Origin: Desulfobacterales bacterium | Lineage (GTDB): Bacteria; Desulfobacterota; DSM-4660; Desulfatiglandales; JALVZP01 | Assembly (NCBI GenBank): GCA_027064285.1 | Contig: JAMOPX010000004.1 | Coordinates: forward strand, 1 to 24,304 | Reading direction: 5' to 3' | DNA: 24,304 bases | In this document: positions 1 through 6,899 of the stretch, piece by piece | Layout of the letters: the number at the start of each line of letters is the position of its first letter | How positions within the stretch are numbered: the first letter of the stretch is position 1 | Notes under the pieces: generated by a model | What the model was told of the DNA's origin: nothing | The model's database searches: none | Seen by the model: the letters and a program-made list of their open reading frames with translations, nothing else | Translations under genes and position numbers: made by a program

Positions 1-77
1 CTTTGGTGCGTTTAGCTTCTCTCATATTCTTATGATATGCTATTTCTGATTCAAAGTTAACAGTTTCGAGTTGTATC

Positions 78-95
78 CCTGCTTTGAAAAGCAGG
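78..95. repeat. Perfect inverted repeat (hairpin), possible terminator
   Basis: CCTGCTTT (78-85) and AAAGCAGG (88-95) are exact reverse complements separated by GA. In RNA a six-pair stem with a six-base loop would form. On the plus strand ATTTTAG follows, so it could be a weak intrinsic terminator for a gene left of the window. The T run is short, and no second copy occurs in the window, so its role is open. Confidence 0.5.
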
Positions 96-152
96 ATTTT
101 AGCCCGTTGTTCTTTCTATAAAAGAAAGATAATGATAAAATTAAAAAAATCC

Positions 153-158
153 TATAAT
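153..158 (+). promoter_or_regulatory. Candidate -10 hexamer upstream of the MacA-type adaptor gene
   Basis: A perfect TATAAT lies 34 bases before the adaptor ATG, which would give a leader of roughly 28 bases. No good -35 hexamer stands 16-18 bases upstream, and the surroundings are very AT-rich, so a chance match is possible. No Shine-Dalgarno sequence precedes the ATG at 193. Confidence 0.3.
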
Positions 159-192
159 ACAAGAATTCAAAGTAAAGATATTCTAATAAAAT

Positions 193-1437
193 ATGGAAGA
201 ATTAACAACAAAAAAGAAAAGTTCAAGAAAAATACAAATAGCTCTTTTTATGGCTTTATTCTTTTTAGCAGTTTTTTTTGTTCTCCTAAAAAAGGGAGAA
301 AATAAAGAGACATTTAACTATATTACTCAAGAAGTAAAAAAAGGAGACCTCCTTGTTACTGTAACTGCTACGGGAAATCTTCAAGCCCTTAATCAGGTAG
401 ATGTTGGAGTAGAGGTCTCTGGCACGATAGAAAAAATATATGTAGATTATAACCAACATGTCAAAAAGGGTCAGGTGCTGGCTAAACTGGATCTTTCCAA
501 GTTTGAAGCACAGGTAAGAAGAGCAGAAGCAAGGCTTAGAGCGGCAGAGGCTTCTCTTATGAAATCAAAGGCAGATTTCAAACTTGCCCAACTACATATG
601 CGGCGTTTAAAAAGCGCTTATAAAATTAGTCATGGAAAAGTTCCTTCTAAGATAGAACTTGACGAAGCAGAGGCAAAACTTAAGGCAGCAGAGGCAAAAG
701 TTCGTTCTGCAAAAGCAGAGGTATACGAAGCAAAAGCAGATCTTAAATATTATAAAACAGAGCTTTCAAAGGCTATAGTCTATTCTCCTATAGACGGAAT
801 AGTTCTTGCGAAGCATGTAGAAGAAGGTCAGACGGTTGCTGCTGCTTTTCAGACTCCTATTCTTTTTACGCTTGCTGAAGATCTAAAAAGGATGGAACTT
901 CATGTGGATGTAGATGAGGCAGACATAGGTCAGGTAAGGATAGGACAATACGCAAGTTTTACAGTAGATGCGTATTCTGACAGGGTGTTTTCGGCAAAGG
1001 TAAGAGAAGTAAGATTTGCCCCAAAGATTGTAGAAGGTGTAGTTACGTATGAGACAATACTGGATGTAGACAATTCAGACCTTTCCTTAAGACCTGGCAT
1101 GACAGCAACCGCAAAGATAGTTGTGAAACACATAAAAGATACTCTGCTTGTTCCAAATAAGGCATTTCGTTTTGTTTTTCCAAAAACACATCAGCAAAAG
1201 AAAGAAAAAAAAGGTCTCATATCTATAATCATCCCACATCCTCCGCAAAAGCTTGCCTCAGAAGAAAAACCTGTGATTCAGAAAGGAAAGATTCGAAAGA
1301 TCTGGATCCTGAAAGGAAGACATCCTGTGCCGGTTTTGGTTACTATTGGTGCTACAAACGGGATTATGACTCAGGTTATCTCAGGGAATATTCAGGCAGG
1401 AACAAAGGTTATATTAGATATAGTCAAATCCAAATGA
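193..1437 (+). CDS. macA: MacA-type periplasmic adaptor (membrane fusion protein)
   Basis: This is the adaptor that links an inner-membrane MacB-type ABC exporter to an outer-membrane TolC-like channel. The 414-residue protein has one membrane anchor near residues 14-32. The first half of a lipoyl-like domain follows (about 55-100, with VEVSGTIEKIYVDYNQHVKKG), then a long Ala/Lys/Glu coiled-coil hairpin (about 101-192). The second lipoyl half is near 193-228 (YSPIDGIVLAKHVEEGQTV), and a beta-barrel domain starts near 234. A Lys/Pro-rich stretch at about 331-365 looks like an insertion in the membrane-proximal part. The ATG at 193 is the only usable start, because an in-frame TAA lies at 187-189. 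The stop overlaps the ATPase start (ATGA). The substrate is unknown; antibiotics, lipopeptides and heme-like compounds are known for relatives. No TolC gene is in the window. Confidence 0.9.
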   Translation: MEELTTKKKSSRKIQIALFMALFFLAVFFVLLKKGENKETFNYITQEVKKGDLLVTVTATGNLQALNQVDVGVEVSGTIEKIYVDYNQHVKKGQVLAKLDLSKFEAQVRRAEARLRAAEASLMKSKADFKLAQLHMRRLKSAYKISHGKVPSKIELDEAEAKLKAAEAKVRSAKAEVYEAKADLKYYKTELSKAIVYSPIDGIVLAKHVEEGQTVAAAFQTPILFTLAEDLKRMELHVDVDEADIGQVRIGQYASFTVDAYSDRVFSAKVREVRFAPKIVEGVVTYETILDVDNSDLSLRPGMTATAKIVVKHIKDTLLVPNKAFRFVFPKTHQQKKEKKGLISIIIPHPPQKLASEEKPVIQKGKIRKIWILKGRHPVPVLVTIGATNGIMTQVISGNIQAGTKVILDIVKSK

Positions 1438-2123
1438 ACAGAAATATAATAGTAGAATTTAAGGGTTTGAGCAAAACATATGGTAAAGGGGCAAGAGCTG
1501 TTAAGGCCTTAAGAGGAATAGATCTGAAAGTATATAAAGGAGAATTTTTGGCTATAATGGGAGCAAGTGGTTCAGGTAAGTCCACATGCCTTAATATAAT
1601 GGGATTTTTGGATACTCCTACATCTGGCACTTATATCTTTAAAGATACTGTGGTTAATAACCTCACAAAAAAAGAATTGGCTCTTTTTAGAAGACACTAT
1701 ATAGGCTTTGTTTTTCAGACATATAACTTACTCGAGAGAAGCACTGCTTTAGAAAATGTGGAACTTCCTCTTATTTATCATGGAGTTTCCTCAAAAAAGA
1801 GAAAAGAAAAGGCGCTTTCTGCACTCCGGTCAGTAGGACTGTCAGGCAAAGAAAGATACCTGCCTTCTGAACTTTCAGGAGGTCAGCAGCAAAGGGTAGC
1901 AATTGCAAGAGCCATTGTAAAAAATCCTCTTGTGCTTCTTGCAGATGAACCTACAGGGAATCTGGATTCAGAGATGAGTCATGAAATAATGAAGCTCATC
2001 TTTAAATTGAATAAAGAGAAAAGCATAACAGTGGTTTTGATAACTCATGAGAAAGAAATGGCAGAATATGCTGACAGAATAATCCTACTCAAAGACGGAA
2101 TGATAATAAAGGAAGAAAAATGA
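1434..2123 (+). CDS. MacB/LolD-type ABC transporter ATP-binding protein
   Basis: This is the cytoplasmic ATPase of the tripartite exporter. The 229-residue protein is a complete nucleotide-binding domain: Walker A GASGSGKST (43-51), Q-loop glutamine Q95, signature LSGGQ (147-151), Walker B LLADEP with D171/E172, D-loop GNLDSE and H-loop histidine H205. Length and motifs match the MacB/LolD/FtsE branch. In E. coli MacB the ATPase is fused to the permease; here they are separate genes, as in many bacteria. The start overlaps the adaptor stop and the stop overlaps the permease start, both as ATGA, which implies translational coupling and a single complex. LolD-type lipoprotein release is less likely because the neighbour is an adaptor of the MacA type. 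Confidence 0.93.
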   Translation: MNRNIIVEFKGLSKTYGKGARAVKALRGIDLKVYKGEFLAIMGASGSGKSTCLNIMGFLDTPTSGTYIFKDTVVNNLTKKELALFRRHYIGFVFQTYNLLERSTALENVELPLIYHGVSSKKRKEKALSALRSVGLSGKERYLPSELSGGQQQRVAIARAIVKNPLVLLADEPTGNLDSEMSHEIMKLIFKLNKEKSITVVLITHEKEMAEYADRIILLKDGMIIKEEK

Positions 2124-3337
2124 TTTTCATGATCTGGAATTCAGTAATTCTAGCAATAAGAGAGATAAGGAGGAATCTTCTAAGATCCTCTCTTACTTCG
2201 CTGGGAGTTGTTATAGGGGTCTCAGCAGTTATAACTATGGTAACAGTTGGAAATGGGGCTACGAAAAAAGTAAAAGAGGAAGTGGAAAGTTTGGGATCAA
2301 ACCTGCTTATCATACGTCCTGGTCAGCGTCCCCGTCACTTTGGAGTTCGTGAGACTGCCAAGGCTTTTCGATTAAGAGATGCGGAAGCGATAAAGAGAGA
2401 AGTATATGGTATCGAGGCAGTAGCACCGGCTTCTTCTGTAGGGACTCAGGCAATATATGGAAACAGCAATTGGTCCACTGCTGTAACAGGGAGCATAAAT
2501 GATTTTTTGGAGGTAAGGGATTGGAAGCTAGAGATGGGGAGAAGATTTCTTCCCGGCGAAGAGAGCTCTGGTCAGGCTGTATGTATCCTTGGACATACCG
2601 TCTATGAAAAGCTGTTTGGAGATGAGTATCCAATTGGAAAGAGAATAAGGCTTAAAAAGATATCCTTCAGGGTAATAGGAGTATTAAAGAAAAAAGGACA
2701 GTCTAGCTTTGGTGCAGATAGAGATGATTTTATATTAATTCCCATAAAGGCATTTCAGAGAAGAATTGTAGGCAATACAAATGTAACCAACATATATGTT
2801 TCAGTAAAGCAAGGCTATTCCATAGATAGCGTTATCCAAGATATAAAACTGCTTTTAAGGGAAAGAAGACACATAAGAGCAGATCAAGAAGATGATTTTT
2901 ATATATTGGACATGAGAGAGATAGTGAATGTACTTTCTAGTACTACAAAGGTGCTCACATCATTTTTGGCTGCAATTGCAGCAGTAAGCCTTATTGTGGG
3001 TGGAATAGGAATTATGAACATAATGCTTGTCTCTGTTACTGAAAGGACAAAAGAGATAGGAATAAGGATGGCAATAGGAGCGCTACAGAGAGATGTTTTG
3101 TTTCAGTTTTTAATAGAGTCGATTATACTTTCTTCTTTTGGAGGGATGGTCGGCATAGGGGTTGCGATAATTGTGTCTGTTTTTCTTTGTAACTCTCTTC
3201 TTGTCCCTTTTGTTTTAGATGCAAAGATAATTATGTTTTCTTTTGTATTTTCTATCATGGTAGGAGCTATTTTTGGATTTTTTCCAGCAAGAAAAGCAGC
3301 AAATATGAATCCCATTGAGGCTCTTAGACACGAGTAA
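2120..3337 (+). CDS. MacB-type ABC transporter permease
   Basis: This is the membrane subunit of the export system. The 405-residue protein has the MacB layout: one N-terminal membrane helix (about 23-45), a large periplasmic domain (about 46-275), then three helices (about 279-305, 328-355, 365-388) of the FtsX-like permease domain. Family hallmarks are the loop after the second helix (SVTERTKEIGIRMAIGA) and the C-terminal ARKAANMNPIEALRHE. A GGAAG ribosome binding site sits four bases before the first ATG, which supports that start over the ATG at codon 4. The last 14 bases overlap the end of the opposing hpnK gene, with no room for a terminator between them. Confidence 0.93.
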   Translation: MIFMIWNSVILAIREIRRNLLRSSLTSLGVVIGVSAVITMVTVGNGATKKVKEEVESLGSNLLIIRPGQRPRHFGVRETAKAFRLRDAEAIKREVYGIEAVAPASSVGTQAIYGNSNWSTAVTGSINDFLEVRDWKLEMGRRFLPGEESSGQAVCILGHTVYEKLFGDEYPIGKRIRLKKISFRVIGVLKKKGQSSFGADRDDFILIPIKAFQRRIVGNTNVTNIYVSVKQGYSIDSVIQDIKLLLRERRHIRADQEDDFYILDMREIVNVLSSTTKVLTSFLAAIAAVSLIVGGIGIMNIMLVSVTERTKEIGIRMAIGALQRDVLFQFLIESIILSSFGGMVGIGVAIIVSVFLCNSLLVPFVLDAKIIMFSFVFSIMVGAIFGFFPARKAANMNPIEALRHE

Positions 3338-4145
3338 TAATAAAATCTGAAAAAGAAATAAGCTTTATATCCAGCTCCTTTATCTTTTTCCTTACCTTTT
3401 CACTTGCAAGGGCTTTCAGCTCAGAAAAACCAGGAGATGTTTTTTTATCTACAGGATGAAGATATAGCTCGAATGTGCCTTTGTTAATGCCTGTTTTTCT
3501 TATCCTCTCTAAGAGCAGGATTATTAAATCCTCTGTTGTTTCTCCTGTGCTGTAAAGGCCAAAGACCGCATCTGTGAATATAAGCCTGTTTTTTATTGCC
3601 TCTTCGCGAAGCTGAGCATTTAAAAGCGAAAATACAACTCTGTAGAAGAGGTTTCTTAGCATGTGTCTTTTTAATATAGGAGCTGAGATTTGCCAGGGCT
3701 CATACGGTATTCTTATTCCTTTTATGTTATATCTTATACAACTTCTTATAACCATCTTTCTTATAACCGGATGAATATGGATATGATGATGAGGTTCTAT
3801 ATGTCTTAAAGAAAGCCCTGTTGATATAAATCTTTTGCATTGAAGTTCTATTTCATTTTTTGCATAAAGCATTTTGTCTTTAAAGAATTGTATTTTTATA
3901 CCAAGCTCTGAGGGAGACCGCTTTATGTATTTCCTTAGATATATGCTTTCTCCTTCTGTAAGAGAAAGGTGAAATCCAACATCTATATCTTTTTCCTTTG
4001 CTATTTCTACTGCCTCTTCCCATCTTTTTCCTACTACCATAAGGCTTGCTGAGGTAAGAATCCCTTCTTCTTTGGCAATGCCTACAGCCCTATTTGTCTC
4101 CTCGTCTTTTCCAAAATCATCTGCTGTGACTATAAGATGAAGCAT
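3324..4145 (-). CDS. hpnK: HpnK, hopanoid head-group deacetylase (YdjC/ChbG fold)
   Basis: The product is a 273-residue carbohydrate deacetylase of the YdjC/ChbG family. It starts with the metal-binding TADDFG motif (D9, D10), has GFHLSLTEG (H59) and a histidine cluster at 115-125 (HIEPHHHIHIHP). ELYLHPVD lies near the C-terminus. In characterised hopanoid producers HpnK removes the acetyl group from N-acetylglucosaminyl-bacteriohopanetetrol made by HpnI, leaving the free-amine glucosamine head group. The assignment to HpnK rather than chitooligosaccharide deacetylase rests on its position one base after hpnI in an hpnJ-hpnI-hpnK run. No clear Shine-Dalgarno is seen, so translation may depend on coupling to hpnI. 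Confidence 0.88.
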   Translation of the reverse strand: MLHLIVTADDFGKDEETNRAVGIAKEEGILTSASLMVVGKRWEEAVEIAKEKDIDVGFHLSLTEGESIYLRKYIKRSPSELGIKIQFFKDKMLYAKNEIELQCKRFISTGLSLRHIEPHHHIHIHPVIRKMVIRSCIRYNIKGIRIPYEPWQISAPILKRHMLRNLFYRVVFSLLNAQLREEAIKNRLIFTDAVFGLYSTGETTEDLIILLLERIRKTGINKGTFELYLHPVDKKTSPGFSELKALASEKVRKKIKELDIKLISFSDFIITRV

Positions 4146-4146
4146 A

Positions 4147-5352
4147 TTATATCAATCTCGAAGCCCTTTTTTCTTTTATCTCATAAAATCTTCCATCTGA
4201 AAGCACTTTATACTCTTTGTTATTCCATTTTACAGTATTACCCAAAAAAGACCATATCCACATAAAAGTGGTTATCCAATCCCATGCTGGAGCAGCAACA
4301 GCCTTAAATATCTCATTTTTGGTCCAGGCTAAATAGAGGGCAGAGCAGATCATCCTTGTAAAACCACAAAGTCCCAGCAGATAAACTCCAAAACTGGCAG
4401 GACCAAAATAAAAGCAGGCAAGCACACCCCATAAGGTAGGATAGCATACTATAGAAAAGAAATATCCTAAAGGATTGCATGTCTTTATTGTTCTCATCCA
4501 TCTTAATATATGCAGAATCGCATCTTTTGCCCTTTTTGTACTGGGCATTATATCTACAATATAATCCACCAGCTTTATCTTATATCCTGCCTTAACAATC
4601 TTTTGCGCAAGCATATAATCATCTGCTAAGTAATCCTTAAGAGAAGAAAATCCACCTATCTTTTCTAAGACATCTGCTCTTATAGCAATAGATGCTCCAA
4701 AGGCGTATTTTAAGTCCGAAAAATGGGATACAAGCAACACGCTCGGGATAAAATTCAGTCCCACAAATGCGGCTTCTAACACTTCAGGAAGTTCTACATC
4801 TCTGGCTATCTTATAAATTGCTGTAGTTGCTCCTATATTTGGATCTTCTAAAAATGGTTCTACCATAGCTCTTATATAATCTGCTTCAACCCTTACATCA
4901 GCATCAGAGATAATAACCACATCTATGCCAGGAGGTATATATCTCTCCATATTCATCATATTTCTCACCTTTGCATTAGAGCCGGTTTTAATCTCTCCAA
5001 GAGAAATAATCACCCTATAAGGTGATACCCTTTTTAAGACCCTGGCTACATTTTTATATGCAGGATCTTTATAGTCTGCTATACCAAGAAGAAGCTTATG
5101 TTTATACTCAGGATAAAACATATTCATAAAACTACCTACATTATTAAAGGTAAATCTATCTTCACCACAAAGAGGCTTGAAACATAGAACTTTTGGATAT
5201 TTTCCTGCTTCATAGTCTCCTTTTTCTCTTCTATATCTTCCTATATTCTTTATATATCTCATATAGAAATGTCCTGCACAATAGGCAGCAAGGATATGAT
5301 AAATAACAGAGGCAATACAAAGCAGTATCAGAATGATTCCCAATATGTCCAT
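4147..5352 (-). CDS. hpnI: HpnI, bacteriohopanetetrol glycosyltransferase
   Basis: This is a membrane-bound family 2 (ceramide-glucosyltransferase-like) glycosyltransferase of 401 residues. It has an N-terminal membrane helix (about 3-23), a GT-A catalytic domain with DAD (D150, D152) for the metal-nucleotide sugar, and the acceptor-site ADDY (D244, D245). A degenerate QxxRW motif reads HILRW (281-285). Several hydrophobic helices follow between about 295 and 370. HpnI in known hopanoid pathways transfers N-acetylglucosamine from UDP-GlcNAc to bacteriohopanetetrol. The start overlaps the hpnJ stop by one base (TAATG), and hpnK follows after one base. A ceramide glucosyltransferase role is improbable given the two hopanoid-type neighbours. 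Confidence 0.9.
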   Translation of the reverse strand: MDILGIILILLCIASVIYHILAAYCAGHFYMRYIKNIGRYRREKGDYEAGKYPKVLCFKPLCGEDRFTFNNVGSFMNMFYPEYKHKLLLGIADYKDPAYKNVARVLKRVSPYRVIISLGEIKTGSNAKVRNMMNMERYIPPGIDVVIISDADVRVEADYIRAMVEPFLEDPNIGATTAIYKIARDVELPEVLEAAFVGLNFIPSVLLVSHFSDLKYAFGASIAIRADVLEKIGGFSSLKDYLADDYMLAQKIVKAGYKIKLVDYIVDIMPSTKRAKDAILHILRWMRTIKTCNPLGYFFSIVCYPTLWGVLACFYFGPASFGVYLLGLCGFTRMICSALYLAWTKNEIFKAVAAPAWDWITTFMWIWSFLGNTVKWNNKEYKVLSDGRFYEIKEKRASRLI

Positions 5353-6779
5353 TATGCCTTTCTACCCTTTTTTCTTTGCCTCATAAATTCAAAGAACTCT
5401 TTTGCTTCTCTCAATCTTCTTTTGCACATGTCTAAATCCATCATCATGGTTTTTATAATTCTAAGTATAGGTTTTGGTCTAAAGTAAAATCTATTATAGA
5501 AAACCTCTACATAATCAAATATTTCCTGAGCAGAAAGATTTTCGTACTCAAGAGCTGCTTGCTGAATCCCAGAGTCTGTGACCAATTCAGATGAGACAAG
5601 CCATCCATTTTTTACAGCCTCTTCATAAAGTTCTGTTCCAGGATAGGGAGTAGCAATAGATACCTGAATAGTGTCAGGATCTATTTCTTGCGCAAATCTT
5701 ATAGTCTGCTCTATTGTCTCTTTTGTTTCTCCTGGAAATCCGAGAACAAAGGTTGCGTGTGTCATTATGCCCAGTTTTCTACAGCTTTTCATGAATCTCC
5801 TTATCTGTGAGGTAGTTATTCCCTTCTTTATATTTTTTAATATCTGATCATTTCCAGACTCTACCCCAACCATAACAAGCCTTAACCCATTTTCTTTCAT
5901 AATAGCCAAAGTCTTTTCAGGTACATTGGCTCTTGAACTGCAGGACCATGTAATCCCAAGATTCCCAAGTCCTTTTGCTATTTCCTCTGCACGTTTGAAA
6001 TCTGCTGTAAAGGTATCATCATCAAAAAAGAACTCTTTTACTTGAGGGAACATATCTTTTGCTCTTTCCATCTCTTCTATTACTTTCTGAGGAGATCTTT
6101 TTCTGTATTTTCTTCCTGCAATAGTTTGTGGCCAAAGGCAGAAGGTGCACCTTCCAGGGCATCCCCTTCCTGTGTAAAGAGAAAGATATGGATGAAGGAG
6201 ATAGCCAATAAAATAGTTTTCTATGCGCAGATCTCTTTTATAAACATCCAAAACACTTGGAAGGGCATCCATATCTTTTATCCATTCTCTTCTGGGATTA
6301 ACAACAATATCACCATTTTTTCTGTAAGCTATACCCCTTACTTCTGATAGGTTTGCTCCCTTAGCTATTTCTTTTATAGTGTAATCGAATTCGCCAATAG
6401 CAACAAAGTCAACTGCTTTTGCCTCTGCCAAGCTCTTTTCTGGAAGTGCTGTAGTGTGTGGTCCTATCATTCCAATGAGTATACGAGGACAACTGTCTTT
6501 AAGATTAGAAGCAAGCAAGGCATCATTTTTAAAACCTGGTGTGCTGGTAAATATGACTATTATATCAAAATCTTTGGCGATTTTTATTACCTGCTCAGGA
6601 CTTATGTCATGCGAAGGTGCGTCAATGAGTTTGCTTTCAGGACATAGTGCTGCTGCCTGAGCAAGCCAAGTAGGATACCAGAATGAGGTCACTTCTCTTC
6701 TTGCTTGATATCTGCTTCCTGCTCCTCCATCAAAACCTTCATAAGATGGAGGATTTAAAAATAAGACCCTTTTTTCCAT
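5352..6779 (-). CDS. hpnJ: HpnJ, B12-binding-type radical SAM enzyme of hopanoid cyclitol formation
   Basis: The 475-residue protein has an N-terminal B12-binding-like domain (about 1-150) and a radical SAM core. The core's CxxxCxxC cluster motif lies within GRGCPGRCTFCLWPQ (C207, C211, C214). Further family features are FFDDDTF, MVGVESGN and THATFVLGFPGETKET. In genetically studied hopanoid producers HpnJ is needed to convert the glucosamine head group into the cyclitol ether of bacteriohopanetetrol by ring contraction. It is the first gene of the hpnJ-hpnI-hpnK operon. A clear promoter stands just upstream, and AGGTGA lies six bases before the ATG. Family membership as radical SAM is certain; the HpnJ identity rests on the overall sequence and the neighbours. 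Confidence 0.9.
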   Translation of the reverse strand: MEKRVLFLNPPSYEGFDGGAGSRYQARREVTSFWYPTWLAQAAALCPESKLIDAPSHDISPEQVIKIAKDFDIIVIFTSTPGFKNDALLASNLKDSCPRILIGMIGPHTTALPEKSLAEAKAVDFVAIGEFDYTIKEIAKGANLSEVRGIAYRKNGDIVVNPRREWIKDMDALPSVLDVYKRDLRIENYFIGYLLHPYLSLYTGRGCPGRCTFCLWPQTIAGRKYRKRSPQKVIEEMERAKDMFPQVKEFFFDDDTFTADFKRAEEIAKGLGNLGITWSCSSRANVPEKTLAIMKENGLRLVMVGVESGNDQILKNIKKGITTSQIRRFMKSCRKLGIMTHATFVLGFPGETKETIEQTIRFAQEIDPDTIQVSIATPYPGTELYEEAVKNGWLVSSELVTDSGIQQAALEYENLSAQEIFDYVEVFYNRFYFRPKPILRIIKTMMMDLDMCKRRLREAKEFFEFMRQRKKGRKA

Positions 6780-6806
6780 ACCTAATCACCTACTTTGTTT
6801 TTTAAG

Positions 6807-6836
6807 ATTATAGTATAGCATTCTGCAAAATATCAA
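6807..6836 (-). promoter_or_regulatory. Sigma70-type promoter for hpnJ-hpnI-hpnK
   Basis: On the minus strand TTGATA (-35, 6836 to 6831) and a perfect TATAAT (-10, 6812 to 6807) are 18 bases apart. Transcription would start near 6800, giving a leader of about 20 bases that contains AGGTGA six bases before the hpnJ ATG. The hopanoid genes therefore seem to be transcribed separately from purSL, which lies upstream in the same direction. Confidence 0.65.
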
Positions 6837-6866
6837 ATTTTAAGGAATACTATAAATCTTTTTATC

Positions 6867-6899
6867 GAGTATGTTCAAAAGGATTTTTCGAACATGCTC
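6867..6899. repeat. Inverted repeat across the end of purSL
   Basis: GAGTATGTTC (6867-6876) and GAACATGCTC (6890-6899) pair over ten positions with one G-U pair. The 13-base loop can itself pair as AAAA/TTTT. The arms straddle the purSL stop codon. In the purSL direction GATAAAAAG follows rather than a T run, so this is not a standard intrinsic terminator. It may slow polymerase or protect the mRNA 3' end. Confidence 0.4.

Larger units (their letters stand above)
1..192. other. Left-edge region without a supported gene
   Basis: No convincing gene is visible here. The plus strand has early stops in all three frames between about 13 and 50. The minus strand has one frame open from 115 down to the window edge (38 codons). 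Its only ATG is at 23-25, so it could be the first few codons of a leftward gene or chance. The stretch holds a perfect inverted repeat at 78-95 and, closer to the adaptor gene, a TATAAT hexamer at 153-158. Confidence 0.5.

Noticed and set aside
63..102. CRISPR repeat
   Set aside because: Only a single copy; the 62 bases to its left hold no second repeat, and no cas gene is in the window. Kept only as a question for the flanking sequence.
84..305. 73-residue plus-strand reading frame from a TTG
   Set aside because: It starts in the inverted repeat, has no ribosome binding site, overlaps the adaptor gene in another frame and has a low-complexity Lys/Asn/Ser composition.
193..3337. LolCDE lipoprotein-release system
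   Set aside because: The first gene is a membrane fusion adaptor with a coiled-coil hairpin and lipoyl halves, which belongs with MacB-type exporters.
4147..5352. Ceramide glucosyltransferase for sphingolipids
   Set aside because: The fold is shared, but the neighbours HpnJ and HpnK point to hopanoid decoration.
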